DNA of 64,000 nucleotides from Acidimicrobiales bacterium (GTDB lineage: Bacteria; Actinomycetota; Acidimicrobiia; Acidimicrobiales; MedAcidi-G1): NCBI GenBank assembly GCA_016845305.1, contig JAERSW010000045.1, forward strand, positions 19,322 to 83,321, written 5' to 3'. The position numbers were made by a program, and so were the translations under genes. Position 1 is the stretch's first letter. Each line of letters opens with the position of its first letter. Positions 17,591 to 26,133 of the stretch are shown here, one piece after another. The notes below the pieces were generated by a model that was not told where the DNA came from, ran no database searches, and was given only the letters and a program-made list of their open reading frames with translations.

Positions 17591-18402
17591 GACCGGTCCC
17601 CCACCGACCCACCGTCGAGGTCGAGGCCGTAGAGGCTGCCGAGGCCGTCGATGCGGTCGTCGATGCCGGCCAGGCGCAGCAGGTGCCACCCGAACGCCAG
17701 GTTGCTGGACACCACCGGCACGCCCAGCTCGTCCTCGAGGCCACCGGCGACGCCGAAGGCCCGCAGGCTGGTGCACGACACGAACACGGCGTCCGGCCGG
17801 CCGTCGCCGTCGCTGGCACCCTCGGCGGCACCCACCACCCGGCGCACGGCGTCGGCCACCGACTGCTCGGTGATGCGGGCCACGGTGGCGTCGCTCTCCT
17901 CGAGGAACGACCCGGCGGCCACCACCTCGAGGCCACGGTCGCCGAGCAGGCCGACGATCCCGGCCGTCACCTCGGCGCTGTACGGCGTCACCACGGCCAC
18001 CCGACGGGCCCGCAGCGCCGACACCGCCGCCAGCACGGCGCTGATCGGGTTCGTGTTGGGCACGTCGGGATGGGCGACTCGCAGCGCGGCGGACACCCGT
18101 TCCTCGCCGATCAGCGTCGCCGCCGACGTGCACCCGTAGCCGATCACGTCGAAGCCCATCAGCCCGGGCAGCAGGCCGGCGGCCTCCGGGATCCGGGCCT
18201 CCATGGCCCGCAGCGTCTCCGGCGTGACCCGGTCCTCCATCGGGATGCGGTTCACGAACGACGTCACCCCGTCGGGCCACAGGCCGTTCAGCTCGGCCTC
18301 GACGGTCTGGTCGTTCTCCAGGACCACCAGACCGATCCGGGCCCGCTCGCCGAAGCCGGCGTCCGTGGCCAGGTCCAACGGGACCAGGTCGACGGTGGTC
18401 AC
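17587..18402 (-). CDS. Aspartate/glutamate racemase-superfamily enzyme (maleate isomerase/arylmalonate decarboxylase type)
   Basis: A 271-residue protein with the two-cysteine pattern of the Asp/Glu racemase superfamily: GYGCTSAATL near residue 78 and VSCTSLRAF near 200. Maleate cis-trans isomerases use both cysteines, arylmalonate decarboxylase only the second, so maleate isomerase-like chemistry or racemisation is more likely. The GTG at 18402 overlaps the stop of the PhyH gene by four bases (GTGA), and its own stop overlaps the next gene in the same way. The substrate, perhaps maleate or maleamate from N-heterocycle breakdown, cannot be fixed from sequence. Confidence 0.85.
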   Translation of the reverse strand: MTTVDLVPLDLATDAGFGERARIGLVVLENDQTVEAELNGLWPDGVTSFVNRIPMEDRVTPETLRAMEARIPEAAGLLPGLMGFDVIGYGCTSAATLIGEERVSAALRVAHPDVPNTNPISAVLAAVSALRARRVAVVTPYSAEVTAGIVGLLGDRGLEVVAAGSFLEESDATVARITEQSVADAVRRVVGAAEGASDGDGRPDAVFVSCTSLRAFGVAGGLEDELGVPVVSSNLAFGWHLLRLAGIDDRIDGLGSLYGLDLDGGSVGDRS

Positions 18403-19265
18403 GACGGCACGCCCCGGGCCTGCTGGTCGAAGAACGACGCCGTCTCCGGCACCTCGGCGATCGGCATCTCGTAGGCCACGCACCGGATCCGACCCGTCGC
18501 CTCGCCGCGCACCACCTCGCCCTCGTGCACGCTCGGCAGGTGGTTGGGATGCAGGATCCTCGAGTCCTCCGACCGGTAGCTGAAGATCGACAGGGTGCGG
18601 GGCACGTCGGTCAGGTTCGGCCGCGACCCGTGCACCAGGCGGGTGTGCATCAGGCACGCCGTGCCGGCCGGACCGTGGCAGGCCACCGGCTCGTCGAGGC
18701 CGTCCAGGTCGTCGTCGACGATGGTGCCGGTGAACACGCCGTCCTGCCAGTGGTCGAAGATCGTCCCCCGGTGGGTGCCGGGCACCACCTCGAGCGGCCC
18801 GTTCTCCGGGGTGACGTCGTCGACGAAGAGCAGCACGGCCAGCATGTCGTCGTTGGTGTGGGCCTCGTAGGCGAAGTCCTGGTGGAACCGGATCTCGGTG
18901 GCCGAACCCGGCTGCTTGCAGTTGGTCTTCACGTTGTTGACGACCACGTTCGGGCCGATCAGCTGGGCTGCCGCGTCGACCAGCGGGCTGTCGCGCATGA
19001 CCCGGAGGTGCACGTCGCACACCTCCTGGGGCGACGCCACCCGACGCAGCGCCGGAGCGTCGGCCGAATGTCCCGGCTGGACGTCGAAGCGGGAGCGGTG
19101 GTCCATCGTCTCGCCCCACGGCCCCTCGTGGCCGCGGCTCTCCTCCACCCAGCCGGCCACGGCCGCCTTCAGGTCGGCGAGGTCGGTGGGCGACACGGCC
19201 CCGTCCATCACCACGTAGCCGTCGCGCCAGAAGGCGTCGACCTGCGCCTCGCTCAGGGGTCCCAT
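18399..19265 (-). CDS. Phytanoyl-CoA dioxygenase (PhyH) family protein
   Basis: A 288-residue Fe(II)/2-oxoglutarate oxygenase. It shows the HxD motif in RFHQDFAYE near residue 132, a MHTRLVHGS distal histidine near 215 and the RTLSIF arginine shortly after. PhyH relatives hydroxylate acyl-CoA side chains, ectoine, phosphonates or amines. The HQD rather than HxG or HxA form argues for hydroxylation and not halogenation. ATG at 19265 has a CAGACT hexamer 7 nt upstream, suggesting an internal leaderless start. It leads a four-gene overlap-coupled group down to the IPNS-like gene. Confidence 0.9.
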   Translation of the reverse strand: MGPLSEAQVDAFWRDGYVVMDGAVSPTDLADLKAAVAGWVEESRGHEGPWGETMDHRSRFDVQPGHSADAPALRRVASPQEVCDVHLRVMRDSPLVDAAAQLIGPNVVVNNVKTNCKQPGSATEIRFHQDFAYEAHTNDDMLAVLLFVDDVTPENGPLEVVPGTHRGTIFDHWQDGVFTGTIVDDDLDGLDEPVACHGPAGTACLMHTRLVHGSRPNLTDVPRTLSIFSYRSEDSRILHPNHLPSVHEGEVVRGEATGRIRCVAYEMPIAEVPETASFFDQQARGVPS

Positions 19266-19272
19266 GGCCGGA

Positions 19273-19278
19273 AGTCTG
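19273..19278 (-). promoter_or_regulatory. Possible leaderless -10 (CAGACT) for the PhyH gene
   Basis: Minus strand reads CAGACT, 7 nt, ATG. The spacing matches the stronger TANNNT examples in the window, but the first base departs from T. Confidence 0.35.
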
Positions 19279-19290
19279 CCCGAAACCCGC

Positions 19291-20319
19291 TCAGGCGTCG
19301 CCCGATCCGGACCCCGGATCGCGCTCGTAGTGCTCGATCGGCGGGGGTTCGCTCCGCATCTCGTCGATGGCCCGGCGCACGTCGGCCACGGCGTCCTCCA
19401 GCAGGTCGGCGGCCGCCGCGTTGTCGATCCCGAACGGCACCGAGTCGACCAGCGACTGGAGGCGCCCGACGCCGCGCCACGCCGCGTGGCGCGCCCATTC
19501 GGCGCCCAGCACCGCTGGATCGTCGACGCCGACGAGGTCCTGCGCCCGGGACTGGTCGTCACGGCTGCGGTCCATGGCGACGTAGCCGTTCACCATGGTG
19601 ATCCGCTCGGCCGGCTCGTCGAGCGGGCCGCCCCGGTGCACGACCATGTTGCCGTGCAGGGCGATGGCCCATCCGGGACCACCGAAGTCCGGTGCCAGGG
19701 TCCGGTCGGCGGGTGGTCGTTCCCCGGCCGCGGCCAGCTCGGCGGCCTCGGCCTTGGTGCCGAGGAACACCTCGAAGCGCCCGCCGGGCAGCGTGGTCGG
19801 GTCGGACACCGGCATGACGTAGTCCAGCGCCAACGTGTCGTGGTGCCACTTGTCGACCGCCTCGCCGACGGTGGTCGGCTCGTAGTTCAGGTGCCCGAGG
19901 TGCAGCGGCATCGTGTGGGGCGCCACGTCGACGCCGTAGACGCCGGCCATCGCCGCAGTGACCTCCGGCGACCGGCACAGGTCGCGCAGCCACCTCGACC
20001 GGTAGCAGCCGCCCCGCACCATGTTCTCGATGCGCTCCCGGGCCCGTGCCCTGTAGGGCCGCAGTCGGCGGGCCACGTCGAGGAGCACGGCGGCACCCTC
20101 GTCGGACAGCACCCGGAACGGCGACGAGAAGGCGACCGGGGTGGCCGTCGGGGCGATGTCGGACTCGTCGTAGCCGAGGTCGGCCAGCAGCACCACCTCG
20201 GTCGGTGGCCGCAGGTCGAGGTGGCGGTCCGGGTCGAAGGCGGGCTCGTCGTCGAACCACTCGTAGCCGGGTGGCCGGTCTTCCGGGAACGGCAGGCCCC
20301 CGGTCGCGTGGTCAGCCAT
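19291..20319 (-). CDS. Putative Fe(II)/2-oxoglutarate oxygenase-like protein of unknown family
   Basis: A 342-residue protein that I cannot place in a named family. A possible facial triad is visible: HHD in DKWHHDTLALDY near residue 162, a distal histidine in NMVVHRGGPL near 237, and an arginine in ERITMVNGYVAM just after. That spacing resembles PhyH-type double-stranded beta-helix oxygenases. The C-terminal 70 residues are helical and charged. The ATG overlaps the stop of the enolase gene by eight bases, and it ends 25 bp above the PhyH gene, so it belongs to the same co-directional cluster. The alternative is a metal-binding but non-catalytic cupin. Confidence 0.7.
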   Translation of the reverse strand: MADHATGGLPFPEDRPPGYEWFDDEPAFDPDRHLDLRPPTEVVLLADLGYDESDIAPTATPVAFSSPFRVLSDEGAAVLLDVARRLRPYRARARERIENMVRGGCYRSRWLRDLCRSPEVTAAMAGVYGVDVAPHTMPLHLGHLNYEPTTVGEAVDKWHHDTLALDYVMPVSDPTTLPGGRFEVFLGTKAEAAELAAAGERPPADRTLAPDFGGPGWAIALHGNMVVHRGGPLDEPAERITMVNGYVAMDRSRDDQSRAQDLVGVDDPAVLGAEWARHAAWRGVGRLQSLVDSVPFGIDNAAAADLLEDAVADVRRAIDEMRSEPPPIEHYERDPGSGSGDA

Positions 20320-21445
20320 GGATGGCCACCGGCTCGCCCAACACCGCGAGATCGGGTGTGACGCCCAGGCCCGGCGCGTCGGGCGCCACCACGCCGCCGT
20401 CGACGACCGGGGCGTCGAGGTGGCCGACCGAGGCGTCGACCATGTGGCGGGTGTCGAGCACGCAGCGCAGGGCGTGGACGGGCACCGTCTGCCCGAGGTA
20501 CAGCACGGCGGCCATGGCCACCTCGGTCCCGACGGTGTCCTGGACGGGGATGGCCAGCCCGGCGGCCAGGCACATGTCGCGCTGGCGACGGCTGCGGGTC
20601 AGGCCGCCCTGCTTGGTGACCTTCAGGTTGATGCCGTCGGCGGCGTTGGTGGCGATGGCGTACGCCACCGTGTCGTCGTCGGTGGCCAGCTCGTCGAGGT
20701 TCATGGCCACGCCGGTGCGGGCCCGCAGCGCCAGGTGCGCCGTCCACGTCGGGCACGGCGCCTCGAACACGAAGTCGAGGCCGTCGGGCACCAGCGCCAG
20801 GAAGCGCAGCGCCGATTCGACGGTCATGCCGCCGTTGGCGTCCACGATGTAGTACTCGCCGGGGCGGGCGTCGGCCAGCGAGGCGGCGACCCGTTCGGCG
20901 TCGAGCGCCGGGCCGCCCTCGTGGTCGAGCGCACCGACCTTCACCGAATGGCCGAGGTAGCCGAGCTCCCGGTGCTCGGCGACGCGACGCCGCATGTCGT
21001 CGGGATCGCCGGTGTGGATCGACGAGATGACCGGCATGCGGTGCTCGACACGACCGCCCAGCAGGTCGCAGACCGGCAGGCCGACGGATCGCCCGAACAG
21101 GTCCCAGCAGGCCACGTCGATCGGCGCCTTGGCGTGGAGGTGGCCGACGAGGGCCCGGTCCATGGCCTCGTTGAGGCGGTCGTGGCGCCGGGGATCCAGG
21201 CCGAGCAGCGACGGTGCCATCTCGGCGATCCCGGCCCGGACGCCGGCGGCGTGGGCGGCCAGGTAGGTGGCGCCGAACGGCGTGGACTCGCCCCACCCCT
21301 CCGAGCCGTCGTCGGCCACCACCCGGACGAGCGTGGCGTCGAACGTCGTGAACGTCCGCCCGCCGGACACCCGGTAGACGGCGCCCTCGGACGAGCCGGC
21401 GAACGGCAGGTCGTGCTGGTACACCTCGAGGCGTTCGATCCTCAT
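20312..21445 (-). CDS. Enolase-superfamily enzyme, hydroxyproline-betaine epimerase / cis-3-hydroxyproline dehydratase type
   Basis: A 377-residue mandelate racemase/MLE family enzyme. It shows HSVKVG with the first catalytic lysine near residue 170, metal ligands DANGGMT and FEAPC, then the LKVTKQGGLT second lysine near 275 and VQDTVGTEVA near 303. A KxxGGLT followed by a (D/E)DT segment is characteristic of the two-lysine subgroup with hydroxyproline-betaine 2-epimerase and cis-3-hydroxy-L-proline dehydratase. Its neighbour downstream is oxygenase-like and its neighbour upstream is a flavin N-demethylase-like protein, which fits turnover of an N-methylated proline. The specific substrate is inferred, not shown. 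Confidence 0.82.
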   Translation of the reverse strand: MRIERLEVYQHDLPFAGSSEGAVYRVSGGRTFTTFDATLVRVVADDGSEGWGESTPFGATYLAAHAAGVRAGIAEMAPSLLGLDPRRHDRLNEAMDRALVGHLHAKAPIDVACWDLFGRSVGLPVCDLLGGRVEHRMPVISSIHTGDPDDMRRRVAEHRELGYLGHSVKVGALDHEGGPALDAERVAASLADARPGEYYIVDANGGMTVESALRFLALVPDGLDFVFEAPCPTWTAHLALRARTGVAMNLDELATDDDTVAYAIATNAADGINLKVTKQGGLTRSRRQRDMCLAAGLAIPVQDTVGTEVAMAAVLYLGQTVPVHALRCVLDTRHMVDASVGHLDAPVVDGGVVAPDAPGLGVTPDLAVLGEPVAIHG

Positions 21446-21461
21446 GGGCGGGCTCCCGGTC

Positions 21462-21492
21462 GGTCAGTGGATGGGTCAGCGGCGGGTCAGCG
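21462..21492. repeat. Short tandem repeats containing GCTGACCC
   Basis: Three imperfect copies of an 11-12 bp unit lie just downstream of the flavoprotein stop codon (minus strand reads GCTGACCC twice, then a variant). A similar GCTGACCC tandem occurs at 57928-57948. No function is known. Confidence 0.5.
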
Positions 21493-21516
21493 GGCGGTGG
21501 TTCTCGGGCGTGGGCG

Positions 21517-23595
21517 TCACAGGTGCTGGAGGAGCCGGCGGGCGTCGAGCAGTGCCGAGGCCACGTCCCGGCTGGCGATGCAGTCTCCCACCCGGAACAA
21601 CGCCGGTCCGGCGTCGCTCCCCCCTCCGAGCCCGGCGAAGGCCGGCTGTGCGGTGCCGGCGGCGAGCGCCGCGAGGTCGGTCACCCCGTCGTTGGACGAA
21701 TCGGGGCGCAGGGCGGCGAACAGGTCCTCGTCGGGCACCACCCCGTGCTCCACCACCACGGCGTTCACGCTGCGCTCCACCTCGACGCGGGTGTAGTCGT
21801 TGCGCAGGACGGCCCGCAGGCCCGTCCCGTCGTCGGCGGCCTCGACGCGCACCAGGCGGTGGTCGGGCGTCATGGCCACCCCGGCCCCGTAGAGCATCCG
21901 CAGGTACTCCGGACCCAGCGGCGTGGCCAGGTCCAGGCCGACGTGCCGGTCCGGCGTCACCACCTCGACAGCGCAACCGGCGTCTCCGGGCGGGTTCCCG
22001 TTCCCGACGAGGTGCTCGACGACGGCGAGCCCACGCTCGGCACCGTGGTCGTCGTAGACGAGCACCCGACCGGTGGGCCGCGCGTGGCCGCCGAGGACGT
22101 CCCAGGACGTGTGCACCAGCTCCGCTCCGGCGTCGAGGAAGCCCGTGTCGGGCCAGCCACCGGTGGCCACCACCACGACGTCCGGCGACTCGGCCCACAC
22201 CTCGTCGGTGCCCACCGGAGTCGACAGGCGCACGTCGACGCCGCTGCGAACCACCTCGTCGACCAGCCAGTCCACGAGCCCGGCCACCTCGCGCTGGCGC
22301 TCCGCTGCACGGGCCATCAGGGCCAACTGGCCGCCGAGCCGATCCTGGGCCTCGAACAGCACCACGTCGTGACCCCGTTCGGCCGCCACGCGGGCCGCCT
22401 CGAGCCCCGCCGGTCCCCCACCCACGACGACGACGCGTCGCCGCGGCCCCTCGGAACGCACCACCAACTGCGGCACGGTCGCCTCCCGACCGGTCGCCGG
22501 ATTCTGGATGCACACCGAGTCGAGGCCGAGGTGGAGGCGGTTGATGCACAGCGACGCCCCCACGCAGGTGCGGATCCGGTCCGCCTCGCCGCGGGCCAGC
22601 TTGGCCACCAGGTGCGGGTCCGCGAGGTGCGCCCGGGTCATCCCGACCAGGTCCACGGCGCCCGACTCGACGGCGTGGCGGGCCGTGGCCACGTCGGTCA
22701 CCCGGGTGGCGTGCAGGATGGCCACGTCGGTGGCCGACCGGACCGCGGCGGCCACCGGCAGGTACGGGGCCAACGGGGTGCCGGCGGGCGGGATGGCCTT
22801 CGCCAGGCCGTCGTCGGTGGCCAGTGCCGGCCCGGCCACGTTCAGAAAGTCGAGCATCCCGGTGTCGGCCAGACGCACGGCGATGGCGCAGCAGTCGTCC
22901 TCGGTCAGGCCGCCGAGACGGTCCTCGGTGCCGAGCATCCGCAGGCCCACCAGCATCCGCCCGTCGGCGGCGGCACGCACCGCCTCGAGCACCTCGAGGG
23001 TGAGGCGCAGGCGGTTGTCCAGCGATCCGCCGTAGCCGTCGGTGCGCCGATTCACCAGCGGCGACCAGAACTGGTCCAGCAGGTGGCTGGTGGCCAGCAG
23101 CTCGACGCCGTCCAGGCCGGCGTCGGCGGCCCGGCGGGCGGCCGCGGCGAAGTCGGCGACGACCCGACGCAGGTCGGCCGGTTCGGCCTGCTTCGGCCAG
23201 AAGCGGTGCATCGGCTCGCGCACCGGCGACGGGGCGATGGTGGGCAGCCAGTCGCCGTCGTTGGAGACGTTGCGGCGACCCATGTGCGTCAGCTGGCACA
23301 TGATCGCCGCCCCGTGGCCGTGGATCCGGTCCACCATGGCCGCCAACGGGTCGACGATGGCGTCGGTGGCGAACGACAGCTGCCCCCACAGCGACGCCGA
23401 GTCGATCGACACGTTCGACGACCCACCGATCATGGTCAGTCCGATCCCGCCGAGCGCCTTCTCCTCGTGGTAGCGGACGTACCGGTCGCTCGGCGTGCCG
23501 TCGTCGTTGTAGCCCGGCGAGTGGCTGCTGGAGAAGACCCGGTTGCGGAGCCGCAGCCCGGCCAGGTCGAACGGCTCAAGCAGCGGGTCGGTCAC
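21517..23595 (-). CDS. NADH:flavin oxidoreductase/FAD-dependent N-demethylase-like protein (2,4-dienoyl-CoA reductase family)
   Basis: A 692-residue fusion of an Old Yellow Enzyme-like FMN barrel (about 1-340), an Fe-S hinge (about 340-375) and an FAD/NAD domain with VVVVGGGPAGLEAARV near 395-410. The hinge reads CVGASLC and, 11 residues on, another cysteine before IQNPATGRE. Only three of the usual four cysteines are seen, because the second CxxC position is alanine. The architecture matches trimethylamine dehydrogenase and N-methylproline/stachydrine demethylases more than fatty-acid reductases, and the adjacent betaine-type enolase supports that. The GTG at 23595 is taken because the family start, LLEPFDLAGLRLRNRV, follows. 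Confidence 0.83.
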   Translation of the reverse strand: MTDPLLEPFDLAGLRLRNRVFSSSHSPGYNDDGTPSDRYVRYHEEKALGGIGLTMIGGSSNVSIDSASLWGQLSFATDAIVDPLAAMVDRIHGHGAAIMCQLTHMGRRNVSNDGDWLPTIAPSPVREPMHRFWPKQAEPADLRRVVADFAAAARRAADAGLDGVELLATSHLLDQFWSPLVNRRTDGYGGSLDNRLRLTLEVLEAVRAAADGRMLVGLRMLGTEDRLGGLTEDDCCAIAVRLADTGMLDFLNVAGPALATDDGLAKAIPPAGTPLAPYLPVAAAVRSATDVAILHATRVTDVATARHAVESGAVDLVGMTRAHLADPHLVAKLARGEADRIRTCVGASLCINRLHLGLDSVCIQNPATGREATVPQLVVRSEGPRRRVVVVGGGPAGLEAARVAAERGHDVVLFEAQDRLGGQLALMARAAERQREVAGLVDWLVDEVVRSGVDVRLSTPVGTDEVWAESPDVVVVATGGWPDTGFLDAGAELVHTSWDVLGGHARPTGRVLVYDDHGAERGLAVVEHLVGNGNPPGDAGCAVEVVTPDRHVGLDLATPLGPEYLRMLYGAGVAMTPDHRLVRVEAADDGTGLRAVLRNDYTRVEVERSVNAVVVEHGVVPDEDLFAALRPDSSNDGVTDLAALAAGTAQPAFAGLGGGSDAGPALFRVGDCIASRDVASALLDARRLLQHL

Positions 23596-23609
23596 GGCAG
23601 CGGATCCGG

Positions 23610-25292
23610 TCAGGCCTCGACCGGGTGCGGGGTGCCCTCGAACACGGTGCCCCAGATCGGGACCTCGTGCAGCGACTCGGCGGGCACCTCGAACGGGTCC
23701 TCGTCGAGGACCGCGAAGTCGGCCCACTTGCCGGCCCGGATCGACCCGAGGTCGTCCTCGCGACGCAGGATCCGCGCCGGGCCCAGGGTGATGGCGTGGA
23801 GGGCCTGTTCGACGGTGAGCCGCTCGTGCTCCCCGAGGACGTGGCCGTTGGGCGACAGCCGGTTGGCGGCCATCCAGGCCAGCAGCATCGGCTGCGGCGG
23901 CGACACGATGGTGTCGGCGTGGATGCCCAGCGTCATGCCGTTGCGGACCACCGACTGCAACGGGAAGACCTGGTGGAGCCGGTCGATGCCCAGCACCCGC
24001 TCCCGGAACTGCTCGCCCACCGAGTGCAGCGGCCACACCAGCGTCGACACGCTGGCCCCGAGGGCGGCCGCCCGGCGCAGGGTGGCCGGCGACGCGCCGC
24101 TGAGGTGCTCGAGGGTGAAGCCGTGGTCGAAGCGGGGCTTCTCGGCCTGGAGACCCTCGAGGATGTCGACGGCCAGGCGGGCGCCGAGGTCGCCCTGGAC
24201 GTGCACGTGGACGTCGTAGCCCTCCATCCAGAAGGCCCGGCACCATTCCCGGAGCGAATCCGGCGGGGTCATCCACTGGCCGACGTGCCCGTCGATGTAG
24301 CCCGGTTCGTCCCACTGGCCGATCTGGTCGACGTACGACCCGTCGGCGAAGAACTTGACCTTCTTCCGGGTGAAGGTGATGCGGTCGCCGTCCAGCGACG
24401 TCACGTCGCCGATGGCCCCGATGGCGTCGTCGAGGCCGAGGCGACGGATGAACGGCATGCCGCCGGGGGTGAGCATGGTCCGCAGGGGCACGTCGGGGCC
24501 CTCCAGGACGGGAGCGAGCGCCGCCACCTCGTGCTGCGGGCGTCCGCCGCTGTACATGCCGGAGCCGGGCTCGTGCATGGTGGTCACGCCGTTGGCGTTG
24601 AGCATCCCCCGGAGCAACTCCAGCCCGCCGGTGAGACGGTCGGGCGCCTGCATGATCGGGCGGATCCTCGGCATGAGCAGCGAGAACTGTCCGTCCTCGG
24701 AGAAGGATCCCTGCTCCCAGTCCACGAAATGGCCGAAGCCCGAGTCGGTGACGTGCCCCTCGGTCAGGTCGAGGGCCTCGAGCGCGGCGCTGTTGACGAT
24801 CATCACGTGGCTGGACCGGCTGCCGATGGCCACCGGCCGGGTGTCGCACACCGCGTCGAGGTCGGGGCGGCCGATCGTCCCGTGGGCGGCCTTCGTGTAG
24901 CCGAACAGGAACAGCCAGTCGTACCCCGGGCCCATCTCCTCGTGGCGGCGGGCCACCACGTCGAGCAGGGCCGGGCCGTCGGGGATCCCGCCGACCACCC
25001 CGGACGGGAACTTCCACGGGTCGGGGGTGACGAACGTGCACGGGAAGTAGGTGGCGGCCAGCAGCGGATGCAGGTGCGGTTCGACGAAGCCGGGCAGCAG
25101 GACCTTGTCCTCGAACGTGCCGTCGAACGTCGTGGGGAACGCGTCGGTCCAGGGGCGCAGGTCGTCGAGGTCCCGTCCCACCGAGACGACGCGGCCCCGG
25201 TCATCGACGGCCACCGCGGTCCCCGTCGGCCACCCCGGCTCCATGGTGTGGATCCGGCGGGCCGTGTAGACGGTGAGAGTCCGGTCGGCCAT
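23610..25292 (-). CDS. YtcJ-like metal-dependent amidohydrolase
   Basis: A 560-residue amidohydrolase of the YtcJ/Amidohydro_3 group. It has FVEPHLHPLL near residue 71 (HxH metal site) and further ligands in VHVQGD near 305 and HADTIV near 445. These enzymes hydrolyse amide or carbamate bonds or deaminate, and several are tailored to N-acyl compounds. A GAGACT hexamer 7 nt before the ATG may give it its own leaderless promoter inside the long minus-strand run. It lies 19 bp below the sulfotransferase gene and 14 bp above the flavoprotein. Substrate unknown. Confidence 0.87.
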   Translation of the reverse strand: MADRTLTVYTARRIHTMEPGWPTGTAVAVDDRGRVVSVGRDLDDLRPWTDAFPTTFDGTFEDKVLLPGFVEPHLHPLLAATYFPCTFVTPDPWKFPSGVVGGIPDGPALLDVVARRHEEMGPGYDWLFLFGYTKAAHGTIGRPDLDAVCDTRPVAIGSRSSHVMIVNSAALEALDLTEGHVTDSGFGHFVDWEQGSFSEDGQFSLLMPRIRPIMQAPDRLTGGLELLRGMLNANGVTTMHEPGSGMYSGGRPQHEVAALAPVLEGPDVPLRTMLTPGGMPFIRRLGLDDAIGAIGDVTSLDGDRITFTRKKVKFFADGSYVDQIGQWDEPGYIDGHVGQWMTPPDSLREWCRAFWMEGYDVHVHVQGDLGARLAVDILEGLQAEKPRFDHGFTLEHLSGASPATLRRAAALGASVSTLVWPLHSVGEQFRERVLGIDRLHQVFPLQSVVRNGMTLGIHADTIVSPPQPMLLAWMAANRLSPNGHVLGEHERLTVEQALHAITLGPARILRREDDLGSIRAGKWADFAVLDEDPFEVPAESLHEVPIWGTVFEGTPHPVEA

Positions 25293-25299
25293 GCCCGGC

Positions 25300-25305
25300 A
25301 GTCTC
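25300..25305 (-). promoter_or_regulatory. Possible leaderless -10 (GAGACT) for the YtcJ-like amidohydrolase
   Basis: Minus strand reads GAGACT, 7 nt, ATG. Same spacing as other leaderless candidates here but with an imperfect first base. Confidence 0.35.
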
Positions 25306-25311
25306 CCCCGA

Positions 25312-26067
25312 TCAGCCGTCGGACGCCGGATCGGCGTCGACCGGCAGCCGGTGGGCCAGCAACGCCTCGTAGTGCACGGTGGCCCGCTCCAGGAACTCCA
25401 CGAGGCGGGGGTCGTCGTCGAGGGGCGCGTACTCGGTGGTGGGCCGGCTGATGCCCGTGCTGGCCCGCAGGTTGTCGTGCCACGGCCCGGTGCCCTCGCC
25501 GTACCACGCCACCTCGGAGCGGTCGCCCTCCTCCCACGACAGGGCCTCGGCGACGAAGTCGATGCCGACGGCGGCGCAGTAGGCGCGCACGGTGGCCTCG
25601 GTCCGGTCGAGCAGGTCGTCGGACGCCATGACCGGCGGCGGCGTGCCCGTCCGCTCGGTGATGCGCTCGTGGAGGCGGTGCAGCGACTCGAAGCCGACCT
25701 CCTCCCACGAGCAGTCGGGCCAGTGCCTGGCCAGGCCCTGGATGACCCGGCGGGGCTCGCGCACCAGGAAGGTGTGGACCATGCCGTCGAGGCGCTCGTC
25801 GGTCAGCTCGTGCTCGACGGAGTAGACGAAGTCCTTCACGAACGCCCGTCCGCCGGCCGCCGCGGAGTCCAGCTCCTCCCAGGCCGCCGCGTAGGTGTGG
25901 CCGGGCCGGGCCTCGACGTGGGCGTCACGGTCCGACCGACGGTCGACGCCGTAGTAGTAGAGCTCGTTCCACGGCTCGTGGAAGCAGGTGAAGTCGCCGC
26001 GCTGGCGCATCATCCACTCGAACGCCGTCGAGGTGGACCGGGGGGTCGCCCACAGGGTCAGGAACAC
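25312..26067 (-). CDS. PAPS-dependent sulfotransferase-like protein
   Basis: A 251-residue P-loop-like sulfotransferase. The N-terminal LWATPRSTSTAFE is a 5'-phosphosulfate-binding loop, and the VREPRRVIQG segment near residue 104 resembles the 3'-phosphate-binding region. Family members transfer sulfate from PAPS to hydroxyl or amino groups; this short group is related to branched-chain-amino-acid-transferase-associated sulfotransferases of unknown substrate. It follows cysD-cysNC-cysC in the same direction, 66 bp below cysC. The operon therefore both makes PAPS and uses it. The acceptor is not known. Confidence 0.82.
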   Translation of the reverse strand: MFLTLWATPRSTSTAFEWMMRQRGDFTCFHEPWNELYYYGVDRRSDRDAHVEARPGHTYAAAWEELDSAAAGGRAFVKDFVYSVEHELTDERLDGMVHTFLVREPRRVIQGLARHWPDCSWEEVGFESLHRLHERITERTGTPPPVMASDDLLDRTEATVRAYCAAVGIDFVAEALSWEEGDRSEVAWYGEGTGPWHDNLRASTGISRPTTEYAPLDDDPRLVEFLERATVHYEALLAHRLPVDADPASDG

Positions 26068-26133
26068 GGTCGCCTCCGGCAGGTCGGCGCGTCGGGGTCG
26101 GGGTTGGGGTCGGCCGTCGGAGCGAACCGGCGG

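Noticed and set aside
21523..24219. 898-codon plus-strand open frame
   Set aside because: Antisense shadow of the flavoprotein and amidohydrolase genes, with no start signal or recognisable domain.
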